64,000 nt of DNA from Clostridiaceae bacterium BL-3 (GTDB taxonomy: Bacteria > Bacillota > Clostridia > Clostridiales > Clostridiaceae). The number at the start of each line of letters is the position of its first letter. Within the stretch, counting starts at the first letter, position 1. The DNA lies in assembly GCA_902809985.1 (NCBI GenBank), contig CADDXC010000001.1, positions 1,178,001 to 1,242,000 on the forward strand. The letters run 5' to 3'. This document shows positions 8,802 to 16,949 of this stretch, in pieces. The notes under the pieces were generated by a model. That model had not been told where the DNA came from and searched no databases. It was given only the letters and a program-made list of their open reading frames with translations. The position numbers and the translations under genes were made by a program.

Positions 8802-9486
8802 TTTTATAGCCTATTCCCCATACCACTTTTATGTATTTGGGCTCTCCTGGGTTTATCTCTATCTTTTCTCTTATATTCCTTATATGCACTGCCACCGTAT
8901 TCTTGGAATTGTAAAAAGCTTCATTCCATACATTTTCATATATAGTTTCCGTACTGAGCACCCTTCCCCTGTTTTCCGCAAGTACCTTTAAAATAGAAAA
9001 TTCAATGGGAGTAAGTTCTACTAAATTCTCCCCAACAAATACCTCATGGGATTCAGTATCTATTGTAAGATCATCTATAACAATCTTATCCCTGTTATGA
9101 GGTTTCTCCCCATTGAATTCTGAATATCTTCTGATTTGGGATCTTACCCTGGCCACCAGTTCCAGTGGATTAAAAGGTTTTGTCACATAGTCATCGGCAC
9201 CTATATCAAGGCCCAATATTTTACTGCTGGGATCATCTTTTGCAGAAAGCATTATAATAGGTATTTTTTTCTCCTTTCTAATTTCAAGGCAAGTATGCAG
9301 TCCATCCAGCCCCGGCATCATTATATCCAATATTATCAAATCCACAGCTTGCTTTTTCAACTTTTCTATTGCTGACCCCCCATCACAAGCAGTGATCACC
9401 TCAAATTTGTCATTTTGGAGATAAATCTTTATTATATCCAGAATATCCTCGTCATCGTCTACTACCAATACACTGTATCCCTTCAT
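8791..9486 (-). CDS. OmpR/PhoB-family response regulator
   Basis: The 231-residue protein has a receiver domain with acidic residues near 10-12, phosphoacceptor Asp54 in LIILDIMMPG and a conserved Lys in YVTKPF, followed by a winged-helix domain (ELTPIEFSILKVLAENRGRV ... IRNIREKIE). The ATG at 9486 is chosen over an upstream in-frame start at 9513 because GGGGG lies just ahead of it. It pairs with the overlapping kinase and probably regulates nearby genes, possibly the M50 protease. Confidence 0.9.
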   Translation of the reverse strand: MKGYSVLVVDDDEDILDIIKIYLQNDKFEVITACDGGSAIEKLKKQAVDLIILDIMMPGLDGLHTCLEIRKEKKIPIIMLSAKDDPSSKILGLDIGADDYVTKPFNPLELVARVRSQIRRYSEFNGEKPHNRDKIVIDDLTIDTESHEVFVGENLVELTPIEFSILKVLAENRGRVLSTETIYENVWNEAFYNSKNTVAVHIRNIREKIEINPGEPKYIKVVWGIGYKIDK

Positions 9487-9544
9487 GCAAATGTCCCCCT
9501 TACTGCAATTCACAATTAAAACAATAATTTTATTATAACATGTT

Positions 9545-10777
9545 CTATAATTTTACGCTTTTTGCAGATTTGATAAAATTAAATCTTTCCGCAAAACATG
9601 AGAAGAAGTAAATCATTATAAATGTACAGGGAAATGAATAACGGGGCTGGCCTTCAGAAATAAAATGCACAAGGGCAAACATGTAAAAACAGATAAGATT
9701 GTATATTGAATAGCGATCTACAGACTTTTTACCTGAAAATCCCTTAATTGTTATTACACTGTATACAAGCAGCATGACTACAGCAGGAACAAATACCACA
9801 TATCTTGCAGCATAGGCGTAAAATGAAAATATGAATTTAAAAATTGGGTTTACATTTGCACCATTGAAACTATAGTCTATTTCACTGAAGCCGATATAGG
9901 TAATAAACAGCCGTTTGAACCCAAGCTGAACAAATTCTGCTGGATGTGCTTTTATTCATTTCCGTGCTGCCCTGGAGAGCATTTTGTTTTTATCCGTAGC
10001 ATTGGCATTTATATATTCAGTCTTTTTTACAACAGAATTGCGCACATTTCTGGCATCCATCCACAAGCCATATCTGTTCTGGGAATTATTGTTTACATAA
10101 AGTACTATTCCCCCATTGTTGGATATAAAAGTGAACTGCCCCAGGAGTCTGGTATTTCTATATAACCATGGGGATATGGCTACAGCACTTATTATAAATA
10201 CTATAATTGAATGTTTTAATACTGCCGAAAACTTCATTTTGAAGCACAGTTCCACTATAAAAACCAGAAGAAAAAATCCCAGGAAAAATGGTTTTACCAT
10301 GGCACCCGCAGCTGTCAGTACGCCAATCAGTATGTATTTGTGTTTAACATCATAGAAGTATAAAAACGTTATTAAAAGCAATATGGCAGTAAACAGTATT
10401 TCTCCTGCTAAAATACTGTTGTAGAATATATTGCTGGGGAAAACAACAAATAGACCATATGTAAATTTACGCCTTTTCTCACTCAAATCTGCTTTTTTTA
10501 ATATTTTATAAAAAAGTACGTAGTTTACGAATGTAAGTGTTAAATTAAAAATTTTTGCTGCTGCCAAGCTACTGCCAAAAATTCTATATACAAGCCCCAG
10601 CACAACGGGATACCCCACAGAAGTGTAGGTGTCACCCCAAGGTCCTCCAGCCGCTATCTGTCTGGCTAGTCCATCATAATAGGCAAAATCGGAAAAGGGC
10701 TGTGTATTTACCAAAAGCACCCACAGTATACTCATTAAAATTCCGAACAGAGCAGCTTTCCTATAATATTTCTCCAT
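9545..10777 (-). pseudogene. GT39/ArnT-like membrane glycosyltransferase interrupted by in-frame TGA
   Basis: From the ATG at 10777 (AGGAGG upstream) the frame encodes a multi-pass protein with the PMT/ArnT-like start: a helix, then TQPFSDFAYYDGLARQIAAG and TSVGYPVVLGLVYRIFG. It stops at TGA 9958-9956, codon 274. The same frame continues without a break as IKAHPAEFVQLGFKRLF and further membrane segments to 9545. Since ARKW-IKAHP would be a normal family sequence, the stop looks like a TGG-to-TGA change. Family members transfer sugars from polyprenyl-phosphate donors at the membrane. A working full-length protein is unlikely without readthrough. Confidence 0.75.
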
Positions 10778-10998
10778 AACAATCCTCCTTTTGATTTTCA
10801 TATCAGATTCCATTTTAAAAAAAACTTTTAAAGAATCAGTTATAAAATCTATGAAGATTTTCTGAAGATTATACTGACAAGCTGCAAAGACTTTCCTTTT
10901 GAATAAAAGAAAAATGAGAAATATAATTCCCGAGCCTAAAAGCTCAGGAAAATTGATTATCACTATTCTATAACTTTTTACAATTTTAAATATGTATT

Positions 10999-11523
10999 TT
11001 AACCCTCTACCTTTTCGGGTTCATCATATTTTTCCCCAAAAGTCTCTACAGTTACCTTTTTCATTTTTTGATCCTCATAAGGCCTGTCGTTATAATCCCT
11101 TTTTTGTGATACTATTTCATCTATCTCTTCCATTCCCTCTATAACTTTTCCAAAAGCAGCATACTGGCCGTCAAGATGAGGGGCATCATCCGTCATTATA
11201 AAGAATTGAGAGCCTGCAGAATTTGGTGCCATGGTCCTTGCCATAGAGATCACTCCCCTTGTATGTTTTAAATTATTTTTAAAATTATTCGATGAAAACT
11301 CACCTTTAATGGAATAACCTGGTCCTCCCATTCCACTACCTTCAGGATCTCCTCCCTGAATCATAAATCCGGGTATTACTCTGTGAAAAATTGTATCATC
11401 ATAAAAGCTCCTGTTTATCAAAGATATAAAATTATTCACCGTATTTGGTGCAATATTTGGATAAAGTTCCATCTTTATGGTTCTGTTATTTTCCATTTCA
11501 ATTGTAACTACAGGATTTTTCAT
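10999..11523 (-). CDS. cyclophilin-type peptidyl-prolyl cis-trans isomerase
   Basis: The 174-residue cytoplasmic protein shows the cyclophilin core: FHRVIPGFMIQGGDPEGSGMGGPGY, the GVISMARTMAPNSAGSQFFI block with catalytic Arg/Phe/Gln residues, and HLDGQYAAFGKVIEGM. No signal peptide. GAGGG precedes the ATG. It catalyses proline isomerisation in protein folding. Its 5' leader holds a structured element (11566-11685) that recurs in front of the dacF-like gene at 55.7 kb. Confidence 0.93.
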   Translation of the reverse strand: MKNPVVTIEMENNRTIKMELYPNIAPNTVNNFISLINRSFYDDTIFHRVIPGFMIQGGDPEGSGMGGPGYSIKGEFSSNNFKNNLKHTRGVISMARTMAPNSAGSQFFIMTDDAPHLDGQYAAFGKVIEGMEEIDEIVSQKRDYNDRPYEDQKMKKVTVETFGEKYDEPEKVEG

Positions 11524-11565
11524 TTATTTTCCCTCTTTCTATAATAAGATTTGATTGTGTATATT

Positions 11566-11685
11566 TATCCGATAGCTACCTGCCCTAATACTGCCACTTC
11601 TACAAGTGACAGATAAGGGCAGCTACGCTCCTGGATAACGATTTCTAAACTTCAGGTGATGTCAAAAATCCCACCTGAAGAAAGA
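11566..11685 (-). ncRNA. structured RNA element, copy A, in the leader of the cyclophilin gene
   Basis: Read on the minus strand, this begins with a hairpin (CTTCAGGTG/CACCTGAAG, 11650-11680), continues with an outer TATCC/GGATA pairing, an inner CTGCCC/GGGCAG stem and a CACTT/AAGTG hairpin, and ends 43 bases before the cyclophilin ATG. Copy B at 55557-55693 aligns without gaps over about 94 bases; the paired positions differ but stay paired (CTGCCC/GGGCAG versus CAGTG/CACTG). This covariation points to a conserved RNA fold. I do not recognise the class. It could be a cis-regulator or a dispersed structured repeat. Confidence 0.6.
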
Positions 11686-11717
11686 ACTCTGTTTATACTA
11701 TTGAAGCTTTTATATAA

Positions 11718-11900
11718 TTATATAATATTCACCCTGTTTATTAAAGCCCTGGATCTCTCTAGAGCTTTTCTTTGTATTTTTACCAGCCTATATTCTCCAA
11801 TTTTACCTTTATAAATATATAAATAAAAAATTAAGCAAATAACAATTGAATTGATAAAAATAATAAAAAATATCATAAAAGAGTGTATTTTTTGCTTCAA
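11718..11900 (-). CDS. possible small membrane protein
   Basis: A 60-codon frame begins with TTG at 11900 (in-frame ATG at about 11876) and encodes one strong transmembrane helix (FMIFFIIFINSIVICLIFYLY) followed by a basic tail. No clear ribosome site is visible, and I recognise no family. It lies upstream of structured element copy A on the same strand. Treat as tentative. Confidence 0.35.
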   Translation of the reverse strand: MKQKIHSFMIFFIIFINSIVICLIFYLYIYKGKIGEYRLVKIQRKALERSRALINRVNII

Positions 11901-12013
11901 TTATAATATAATAATAAGGTATGTAGGTGAGTGATTACAGAGAAATTGTAAATTCACAAAATCATGTTATACGAGAAAGAACCTATATATAAGCAAGTAA
12001 CTTCTCCCAAAAG

Positions 12014-12208
12014 TTACTTGTTGTTTTCATTTTTTGGTTCATCTATTTTAACTTTAACATCTGTCAAAATCTTATCTTTCGAAACACCGGTCTTGCTTTC
12101 AAAAAACATTTTAAGTTTATCCTGTTTATAGCAGAAAACTGAAATAATACATAAACTCAATATCTCGGTAATTGAAAGCACTACAATGCACAGGAAGAAA
12201 AAGTTCAT
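12014..12208 (-). CDS. small single-pass membrane protein of unknown function
   Basis: The 64-residue protein has one N-terminal helix (FFFLCIVVLSITEILSLCIISVFCY) and a charged cytoplasmic-looking tail ending in KIDEPKNENNK. A strong GGAAGGGGG ribosome site precedes the ATG, but it lies inside a long potential hairpin (12213-12283), so translation may be controlled. No family recognised. Confidence 0.6.
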   Translation of the reverse strand: MNFFFLCIVVLSITEILSLCIISVFCYKQDKLKMFFESKTGVSKDKILTDVKVKIDEPKNENNK

Positions 12209-12212
12209 TCAC

Positions 12213-12283
12213 ATTACCCCCTTCCATTGTGCCAACCTGTCATCCCTGTAACCACCCATACAGTAATGATAGAAAGGGGTAAT
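12213..12283 (-). promoter_or_regulatory. leader hairpin that could hide the ribosome site of the 64-residue protein gene
   Basis: On the minus strand, ATTACCCCTTTC near 12283-12272 can pair with GGAAGGGGGTAAT at 12225-12213, which contains the Shine-Dalgarno. Between the arms is a second small stem (CTGTA...TTACAG) and a GACAGGTTGGCAC segment. This is the layout of a translational on/off leader. I do not recognise a riboswitch class in it. Confidence 0.4.
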
Positions 12284-12296
12284 TCTATATAACATG

Positions 12297-12341
12297 AATC
12301 ATTACTATTAAATACATTATAGCATAATAATGGTAATGATT
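12297..12341. repeat. inverted repeat upstream of the 64-residue protein leader
   Basis: AATCATTAC at 12297-12305 and GTAATGATT at 12333-12341 are perfect inverted arms around an AT-rich 27-base core that extends the pairing in part. It sits just upstream of the leader, so it may be a split operator or a terminator of the upstream gene on the minus strand. Confidence 0.4.
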
Positions 12342-12424
12342 AAAAGATACCAAGTTTATGTATTTTTTATATTTATGTGAACAAATCAAAAATGAGAGGT
12401 AGATAAGATACAGGTACATTAATA

Positions 12425-13237
12425 TCAGCCATAAATATGAATGATTGTTTTTCCTATATTTTTTATCCTTTTTTCACTCTGTCCCAGCAAAAAATTGACA
12501 TAGTAATTCTGCCACTCCCTTTCCATGTTTCCTCTACAGTTTATCAACTGCTCGTGTGTAAGTTTAAAGGAGCTGCATGCCAGATCATCATAAAATACAG
12601 TTTTCCCCAATAGGGCAAGAAAAGTATCATCAAGAGATTCAAATACCTCACATAGAGTTAAAAAAGCACATTGTTCAATAAGTATTTGAAAAACACTGAT
12701 CGGTGATTGTGAAATATCTATTTTATATTTTTCCCCATAGCCTTTAAGTATTTCTAAAATAGATGATTCCTTAAAAAAATTGCAGAATTCTGTTTCAACT
12801 TTCAATTTTTCAAGATACTGTTTTATGTAAAAAATTCCTTTTATATTCATATCATCAAAAACAAGAGGATAATCCATACTGGAGTATGTATCCTGCGCCC
12901 CAAAAATTATATCATAATTTTTAAAAAAATCCGGCAGTGCAGCATCTATCGTATCATTATACATCTTAACTGGAACCCGAAGTCTATTTTCTTTTATTTC
13001 TTCGTAAAGTTTTTCACATTGGCAGAAAGTTTCTTTTAAAATTTCAATCCCCTTTTTATAAATTTCAAGTATATTTCCTTTTGAAATTAAAAAAGACCTG
13101 CTGGAGTCTTGCTGATTTTGAACACAGGCATTAACTGCATAATAAATCGAACCTAAAATACGAAAAGCAGTATCTTCCTTTATGGAACTGCCCTTTCCCC
13201 TTGTATATTTCACTATTAGGTTTTGAAAAATTGACAT
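12425..13237 (-). CDS. conserved hypothetical protein (possibly DUF6179-like)
   Basis: The product is about 270 residues, mostly helical and charged, with no transmembrane segment, signal peptide or catalytic motif that I recognise. The ATG at 13237 is chosen because GGAAGGAG sits just upstream; an in-frame TTG lies at 13252. It follows the 154-residue gene almost without a gap, so the two are surely one operon. My memory of a paired DUF6179/DUF6323 gene set in clostridia is the only basis for the suggested family and should be tested by profile search. Confidence 0.6.
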   Translation of the reverse strand: MSIFQNLIVKYTRGKGSSIKEDTAFRILGSIYYAVNACVQNQQDSSRSFLISKGNILEIYKKGIEILKETFCQCEKLYEEIKENRLRVPVKMYNDTIDAALPDFFKNYDIIFGAQDTYSSMDYPLVFDDMNIKGIFYIKQYLEKLKVETEFCNFFKESSILEILKGYGEKYKIDISQSPISVFQILIEQCAFLTLCEVFESLDDTFLALLGKTVFYDDLACSSFKLTHEQLINCRGNMEREWQNYYVNFLLGQSEKRIKNIGKTIIHIYG

Positions 13238-13254
13238 TATATCTCCTTCCAATG

Positions 13255-13719
13255 TTACTCCTCCTCTTTCCTACAAGTAAGCTTTTTACCATGCCTGAAA
13301 TTATTTATAATTTTTTCAGTACCTTTTCCCATTACAAGTTCCATGGAACCATTATAGACATTTCCATAAAAAAACATTAAGGCTTCCAATACCTGTTTAT
13401 CAGGTAAAAAGTCTGACGTACAGTTTTTTACATAGTGAAAAATCGCATACATATCATTGATTGTTTCCACTAAATTATCCTGATTTACATAAGGAGATTT
13501 TCCAATTTTTCTTATAATGAATTCAATTATATCCAGATTGAGCTCAATTCTACCCTGACTTTTCAAGGTGCTGTTTTTTGCATTTATTATATCTTTTATA
13601 TCCTCTACACCAAGAACAAGATTGTACTTACTTAACTCGGCATTTAACTTGAAAATTTCATCTATGCTGTTAGATTTTTTAGATTTACTTACTGAGTCAA
13701 ATATTTTGGGCAAATTCAT
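13255..13719 (-). CDS. conserved hypothetical protein (possibly DUF6323-like)
   Basis: This 154-residue helical protein (MNLPKIFDSVSKSKKSNSID...) is the first gene of a two-gene operon with the 270-residue protein. TAGGAGG lies just upstream of its ATG. No membrane segment or enzymatic motif is visible. The tight coupling suggests that the two products act together, perhaps as a complex. Family suggestion is tentative. Confidence 0.6.
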   Translation of the reverse strand: MNLPKIFDSVSKSKKSNSIDEIFKLNAELSKYNLVLGVEDIKDIINAKNSTLKSQGRIELNLDIIEFIIRKIGKSPYVNQDNLVETINDMYAIFHYVKNCTSDFLPDKQVLEALMFFYGNVYNGSMELVMGKGTEKIINNFRHGKKLTCRKEEE

Positions 13720-13993
13720 GACTTTTCCTCCTAAAAATTTAATTTAGTACATTTGACATATAATTTATTTTGTGATAACATATGATATATTGGGTTTTTG
13801 TATGTATTTTTAATTTATTATATCATACCAATATATAAAAACAAGCCATTTCTATTTTTTTCTACCTCAAATTATCTCATCTCATTATTAATATTCTTTA
13901 ATAATCTTATAATATAATCATAATCTACAAGTGGTATATTAAAAATATTGTTGTAATTATTTAAAAATCACTATTATCAGGGGGAAATTTCAA

Positions 13994-15298
13994 ATGGAAA
14001 AGCTTACAAAATATTTATATATAATATCTTTTGACGGACTTGCCACTTTAGATTTTAAATACATCTCTTCTTTACCTAACTTTAAAAAATTTCTTGCCGA
14101 AGCTTCCTATTGTAAAAAAGTATACAGTGTTTACCCCTCCCTAACATATCCTGCCCATGCCAGCATTGTCACGGGAAAGTATCCCAAAAATCACGGAATA
14201 GTAAACAATACCTTATTACAGCCTAATAGAAAATCACCGGACTGGTACTGGGACAGACAATATATAAAAGGAGACACAATTTATGATCTTGCAATAGACA
14301 GGGGAATGACAGTAGCAGCCTTGTTATGGCCTATCACAGCAAAATCCAGAATACAATACAACATGCCGGAGATTTTTCCCAATAGGTCCTGGCAAAATCA
14401 AACTATAGTATCTTTATTGAATGGAAACCCTTTATTTGAATTTCAACTAAATCAGAAATTTGGTTATTTGAGAGATGGTATGAAGGAACCTGAATTAGAT
14501 AATTTTACCCATGAATCACTTCTATATACTATAAAAAACAAGAAATCTGATATAACATTTGTCCACTATTCCGATTTGGATTCTATGCGCCACTGCAGTG
14601 GATTTTATTCTGAAGAAGCAAATGCCGCACTTCTAAGGCATGACAAAAGGTTAGGTGAAATAATTATAACCTTGAAAGAAAATGATATGTATAACGACAG
14701 CACAATTATAATTTTAGGTGATCACAGCAGCATGGATGAGGATAAAATTATAGAACTCAATGTATTATTGAAAAACAATGGATATATTGATGTAGACGAA
14801 AGAGGGAAAATTAAAAACTACAGGGCAATATCAAAAAATTGTGATGGCTGTGCCTATATATATTTAAAGAACAAAGACGATAAATTGTTGATAGACAAAC
14901 TCTATTCTCTTATAGAAAATTTCAATAAAGAAAATCAATGTATCGAAGAAATATACAAAAAAGATATTGTAATGAAATTAGGCGCTGATCCAAATTGTGC
15001 TTTTATGGTTGAAGCAAAAAAGGGATTTTATTTTCTTGATGACACGGTGGGAGACATAATAAAATATATAAAACCGGAAGATGTGAGCAGCTCACATAAT
15101 ATCACAAGAGCCACCCACGGGTACTCGCCATACAGAAAAGACTATACAACCGTCTTTATGGCAAGCGGCAGAGGAGTAAAAAGAGGTGTAGTTGTAGATG
15201 ATATGAATTTGGTTGATGAAGGACCAACTATGGCAAAATTGCTTGGAATTGAGTTAAAAGATGCAGACGGAAGAATTATAAATGAAATATTGGAGTAA
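13994..15298 (+). CDS. alkaline-phosphatase-superfamily phosphodiesterase/nucleotide pyrophosphatase
   Basis: The 434-residue protein fits the type I phosphodiesterase family: SFDGLATLDF supplies the first metal Asp, YPSLTYPAHASIVTGKYPKNHGI holds the catalytic Thr and its signature, and later FVHYSDLDSMRH, GDHSSMDE and ATHGYSP give the remaining Asp/His metal ligands. It would hydrolyse phosphodiester or pyrophosphate bonds with two zinc ions. No signal peptide is obvious, so a cytoplasmic site is likely. GGGGG precedes the ATG. Confidence 0.85.
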   Translation: MEKLTKYLYIISFDGLATLDFKYISSLPNFKKFLAEASYCKKVYSVYPSLTYPAHASIVTGKYPKNHGIVNNTLLQPNRKSPDWYWDRQYIKGDTIYDLAIDRGMTVAALLWPITAKSRIQYNMPEIFPNRSWQNQTIVSLLNGNPLFEFQLNQKFGYLRDGMKEPELDNFTHESLLYTIKNKKSDITFVHYSDLDSMRHCSGFYSEEANAALLRHDKRLGEIIITLKENDMYNDSTIIILGDHSSMDEDKIIELNVLLKNNGYIDVDERGKIKNYRAISKNCDGCAYIYLKNKDDKLLIDKLYSLIENFNKENQCIEEIYKKDIVMKLGADPNCAFMVEAKKGFYFLDDTVGDIIKYIKPEDVSSSHNITRATHGYSPYRKDYTTVFMASGRGVKRGVVVDDMNLVDEGPTMAKLLGIELKDADGRIINEILE

Positions 15299-15313
15299 TA
15301 AGTTGATGTCAAT

Positions 15314-16069
15314 CTACTTATTTATGACATTATCTAACACCCGAAGATAATTTTCACAACCTATTTTCTCAATATCTTTACTGTTGTAACCACGATTTGA
15401 AAGTATTTTTAATACCTTATTTGCTTCTCCATGCCCTTTTATAACATCAAATGATATTCTAGAGTTGCTATATATTTGTCCACTTTCTTCAAAACGATCG
15501 CAGAAATCAAATCCGAAACCAACATGATCTATCCCTGCCAAATTAACAATATAATCAATGTGTTTTGCTAAATATTCAGCATTTGAATCTTCATCATTAT
15601 CGGCTACCATAATACTGGATGCATTAACACATATTATGCCACCTCTGTTTGCAATCGCCTTTATTTGAAAATCTGTAAGGTTTCTTTTTATATTAGATAA
15701 AGCTCTACTATTAGAATGTGATGCGATAAATGGATTTTTTGTAAATTTAAGTACATCATCAAATCCTTCATCATTCAAATGGCTTACGTCTATAAGCATC
15801 CCTAATTTTTCTGCTTTCTTTATAAGGTTAAATCCAAAATCGGTCAAACCTCCTTTACGGCCTTCAGGAACGTCTGTATAGTGACACCCATCTGCTGCAT
15901 AATTTCTTCTACTCCAGGTAAGTCCTAACCCTCTTACGCCGAGTTTGTAGAAAATTTTTAAAAGATCAAAATCATTGTATAAAGGCTCTACCCCCTCAAA
16001 AGATAAAATAATACCTAATTTTTTATCTTTAATTGCACTCATTACATCATTAAAATTTTTACAAAGCAT
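15314..16069 (-). CDS. membrane dipeptidase (peptidase M19), N-terminally truncated
   Basis: The 251 residues match the C-terminal four fifths of renal-dipeptidase-like enzymes: GLGLTWSRRNYAADG, LIDVSHLNDEGFDDV, PFIASHSNSRAL and HVGFGFDFCD carry metal and substrate residues. The first metal motif (HxD near the N-terminus) and roughly 50-60 residues are missing, and no ribosome site precedes the first ATG. The frame upstream does not restore the motif. The divergent regulator gene lies only 82 bases away, so the 5' end was probably lost. It is likely inactive. Confidence 0.65.
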   Translation of the reverse strand: MLCKNFNDVMSAIKDKKLGIILSFEGVEPLYNDFDLLKIFYKLGVRGLGLTWSRRNYAADGCHYTDVPEGRKGGLTDFGFNLIKKAEKLGMLIDVSHLNDEGFDDVLKFTKNPFIASHSNSRALSNIKRNLTDFQIKAIANRGGIICVNASSIMVADNDEDSNAEYLAKHIDYIVNLAGIDHVGFGFDFCDRFEESGQIYSNSRISFDVIKGHGEANKVLKILSNRGYNSKDIEKIGCENYLRVLDNVINK

Positions 16070-16151
16070 AAGTTTATTGATTTTTTTAATAGGAAAGTAT
16101 ACACTTATAAAAGGGCAGCTGTAAAATATTAATTAAAAGGGGAGTTATGCT

Positions 16152-16736
16152 TTGAATCCGGAAATATTTAAAAAGCTTAGATTAAAAAAAGGATATACAC
16201 TAGCTGATATGTGTCAAATGACAGGATATACAGCAAGCTTTCTTTCACAATTAGAAAGAGGATTAAAAAAGCCCTCACTTAATTCTTTAAGGAAAATTGC
16301 TGAATGTCTTGAAGTTCCTATAATATTTTTCTTTATGGAAGATAACAATATACATTCCAGTGAAAATAGCACTGATAATAGATGCGTTGTTATACATAAA
16401 AATAGCAGAGATAAACTAGTATTACCAGGAATCACTGCAGAATATGAATTGTTAACGCCAAATTCAATGGATTCAAAAGTTAAACCTGAAATAATTGGGC
16501 TATATTACAAATTAGATTTAGGTTGCTGGAGTTCTGAAAAAATGATTACTCATAAGGCTGATGAAAGTATTATTGTACTAAAAGGAAAAGTAAAAGTTTA
16601 TGCAGGAGATTCTGTATATGAACTTGAAGAAGGTGACAGTATATTAATAAAGAAAAATACACCTCATAATATTTTAAATTGTGGAGAAGAAATATCTGTT
16701 AATTTAAGTTATACAAAAAATGATTATTTTCTATAA
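16152..16736 (+). CDS. XRE-family regulator with C-terminal cupin domain
   Basis: The 194-residue protein has an XRE helix-turn-helix at about residues 5-60 (LRLKKGYTLADMCQMTGYTASFLSQLERG) and a cupin sensor domain at about 115-190 (ADESIIVLKGKVKVYAGDSVYELEEGDSILI...NTPHNI). This architecture is common in regulators of amino-acid, purine or polyamine catabolism. TTG at 16152 is the start, with GGGGAG upstream. It faces away from the truncated dipeptidase gene and lies next to the hydantoin-type operon, its plausible target. Confidence 0.88.
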   Translation: MNPEIFKKLRLKKGYTLADMCQMTGYTASFLSQLERGLKKPSLNSLRKIAECLEVPIIFFFMEDNNIHSSENSTDNRCVVIHKNSRDKLVLPGITAEYELLTPNSMDSKVKPEIIGLYYKLDLGCWSSEKMITHKADESIIVLKGKVKVYAGDSVYELEEGDSILIKKNTPHNILNCGEEISVNLSYTKNDYFL

Positions 16737-16856
16737 AAAGGCTAAACGATACCAATAATACATAGTATCTCCTGTTGTACTGTCACATACAAAAAATATA
16801 TCAATACAGCAATCTCTCGTCACATTGTCAGGAAATAAAAGGAAATCACGTGGGTA

Positions 16857-16889
16857 AATCCAGTTACAACAATTATACGTAACTGGATT
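16857..16889. repeat. 11-bp inverted repeat between the XRE-cupin gene and the hydantoin-type operon
   Basis: AATCCAGTTAC (16857-16867) and GTAACTGGATT (16879-16889) are perfect inverted arms around an 11-base loop, between two convergent genes. There is no T-run on either side, so it is not a classic terminator, though it may stop or protect either transcript. Confidence 0.5.
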
Positions 16890-16949
16890 GTAGTTGCATA
16901 TAATTGCTGCTGGAAATTAATTTAAATTATTTGCGGAATTCCCCTGTAT

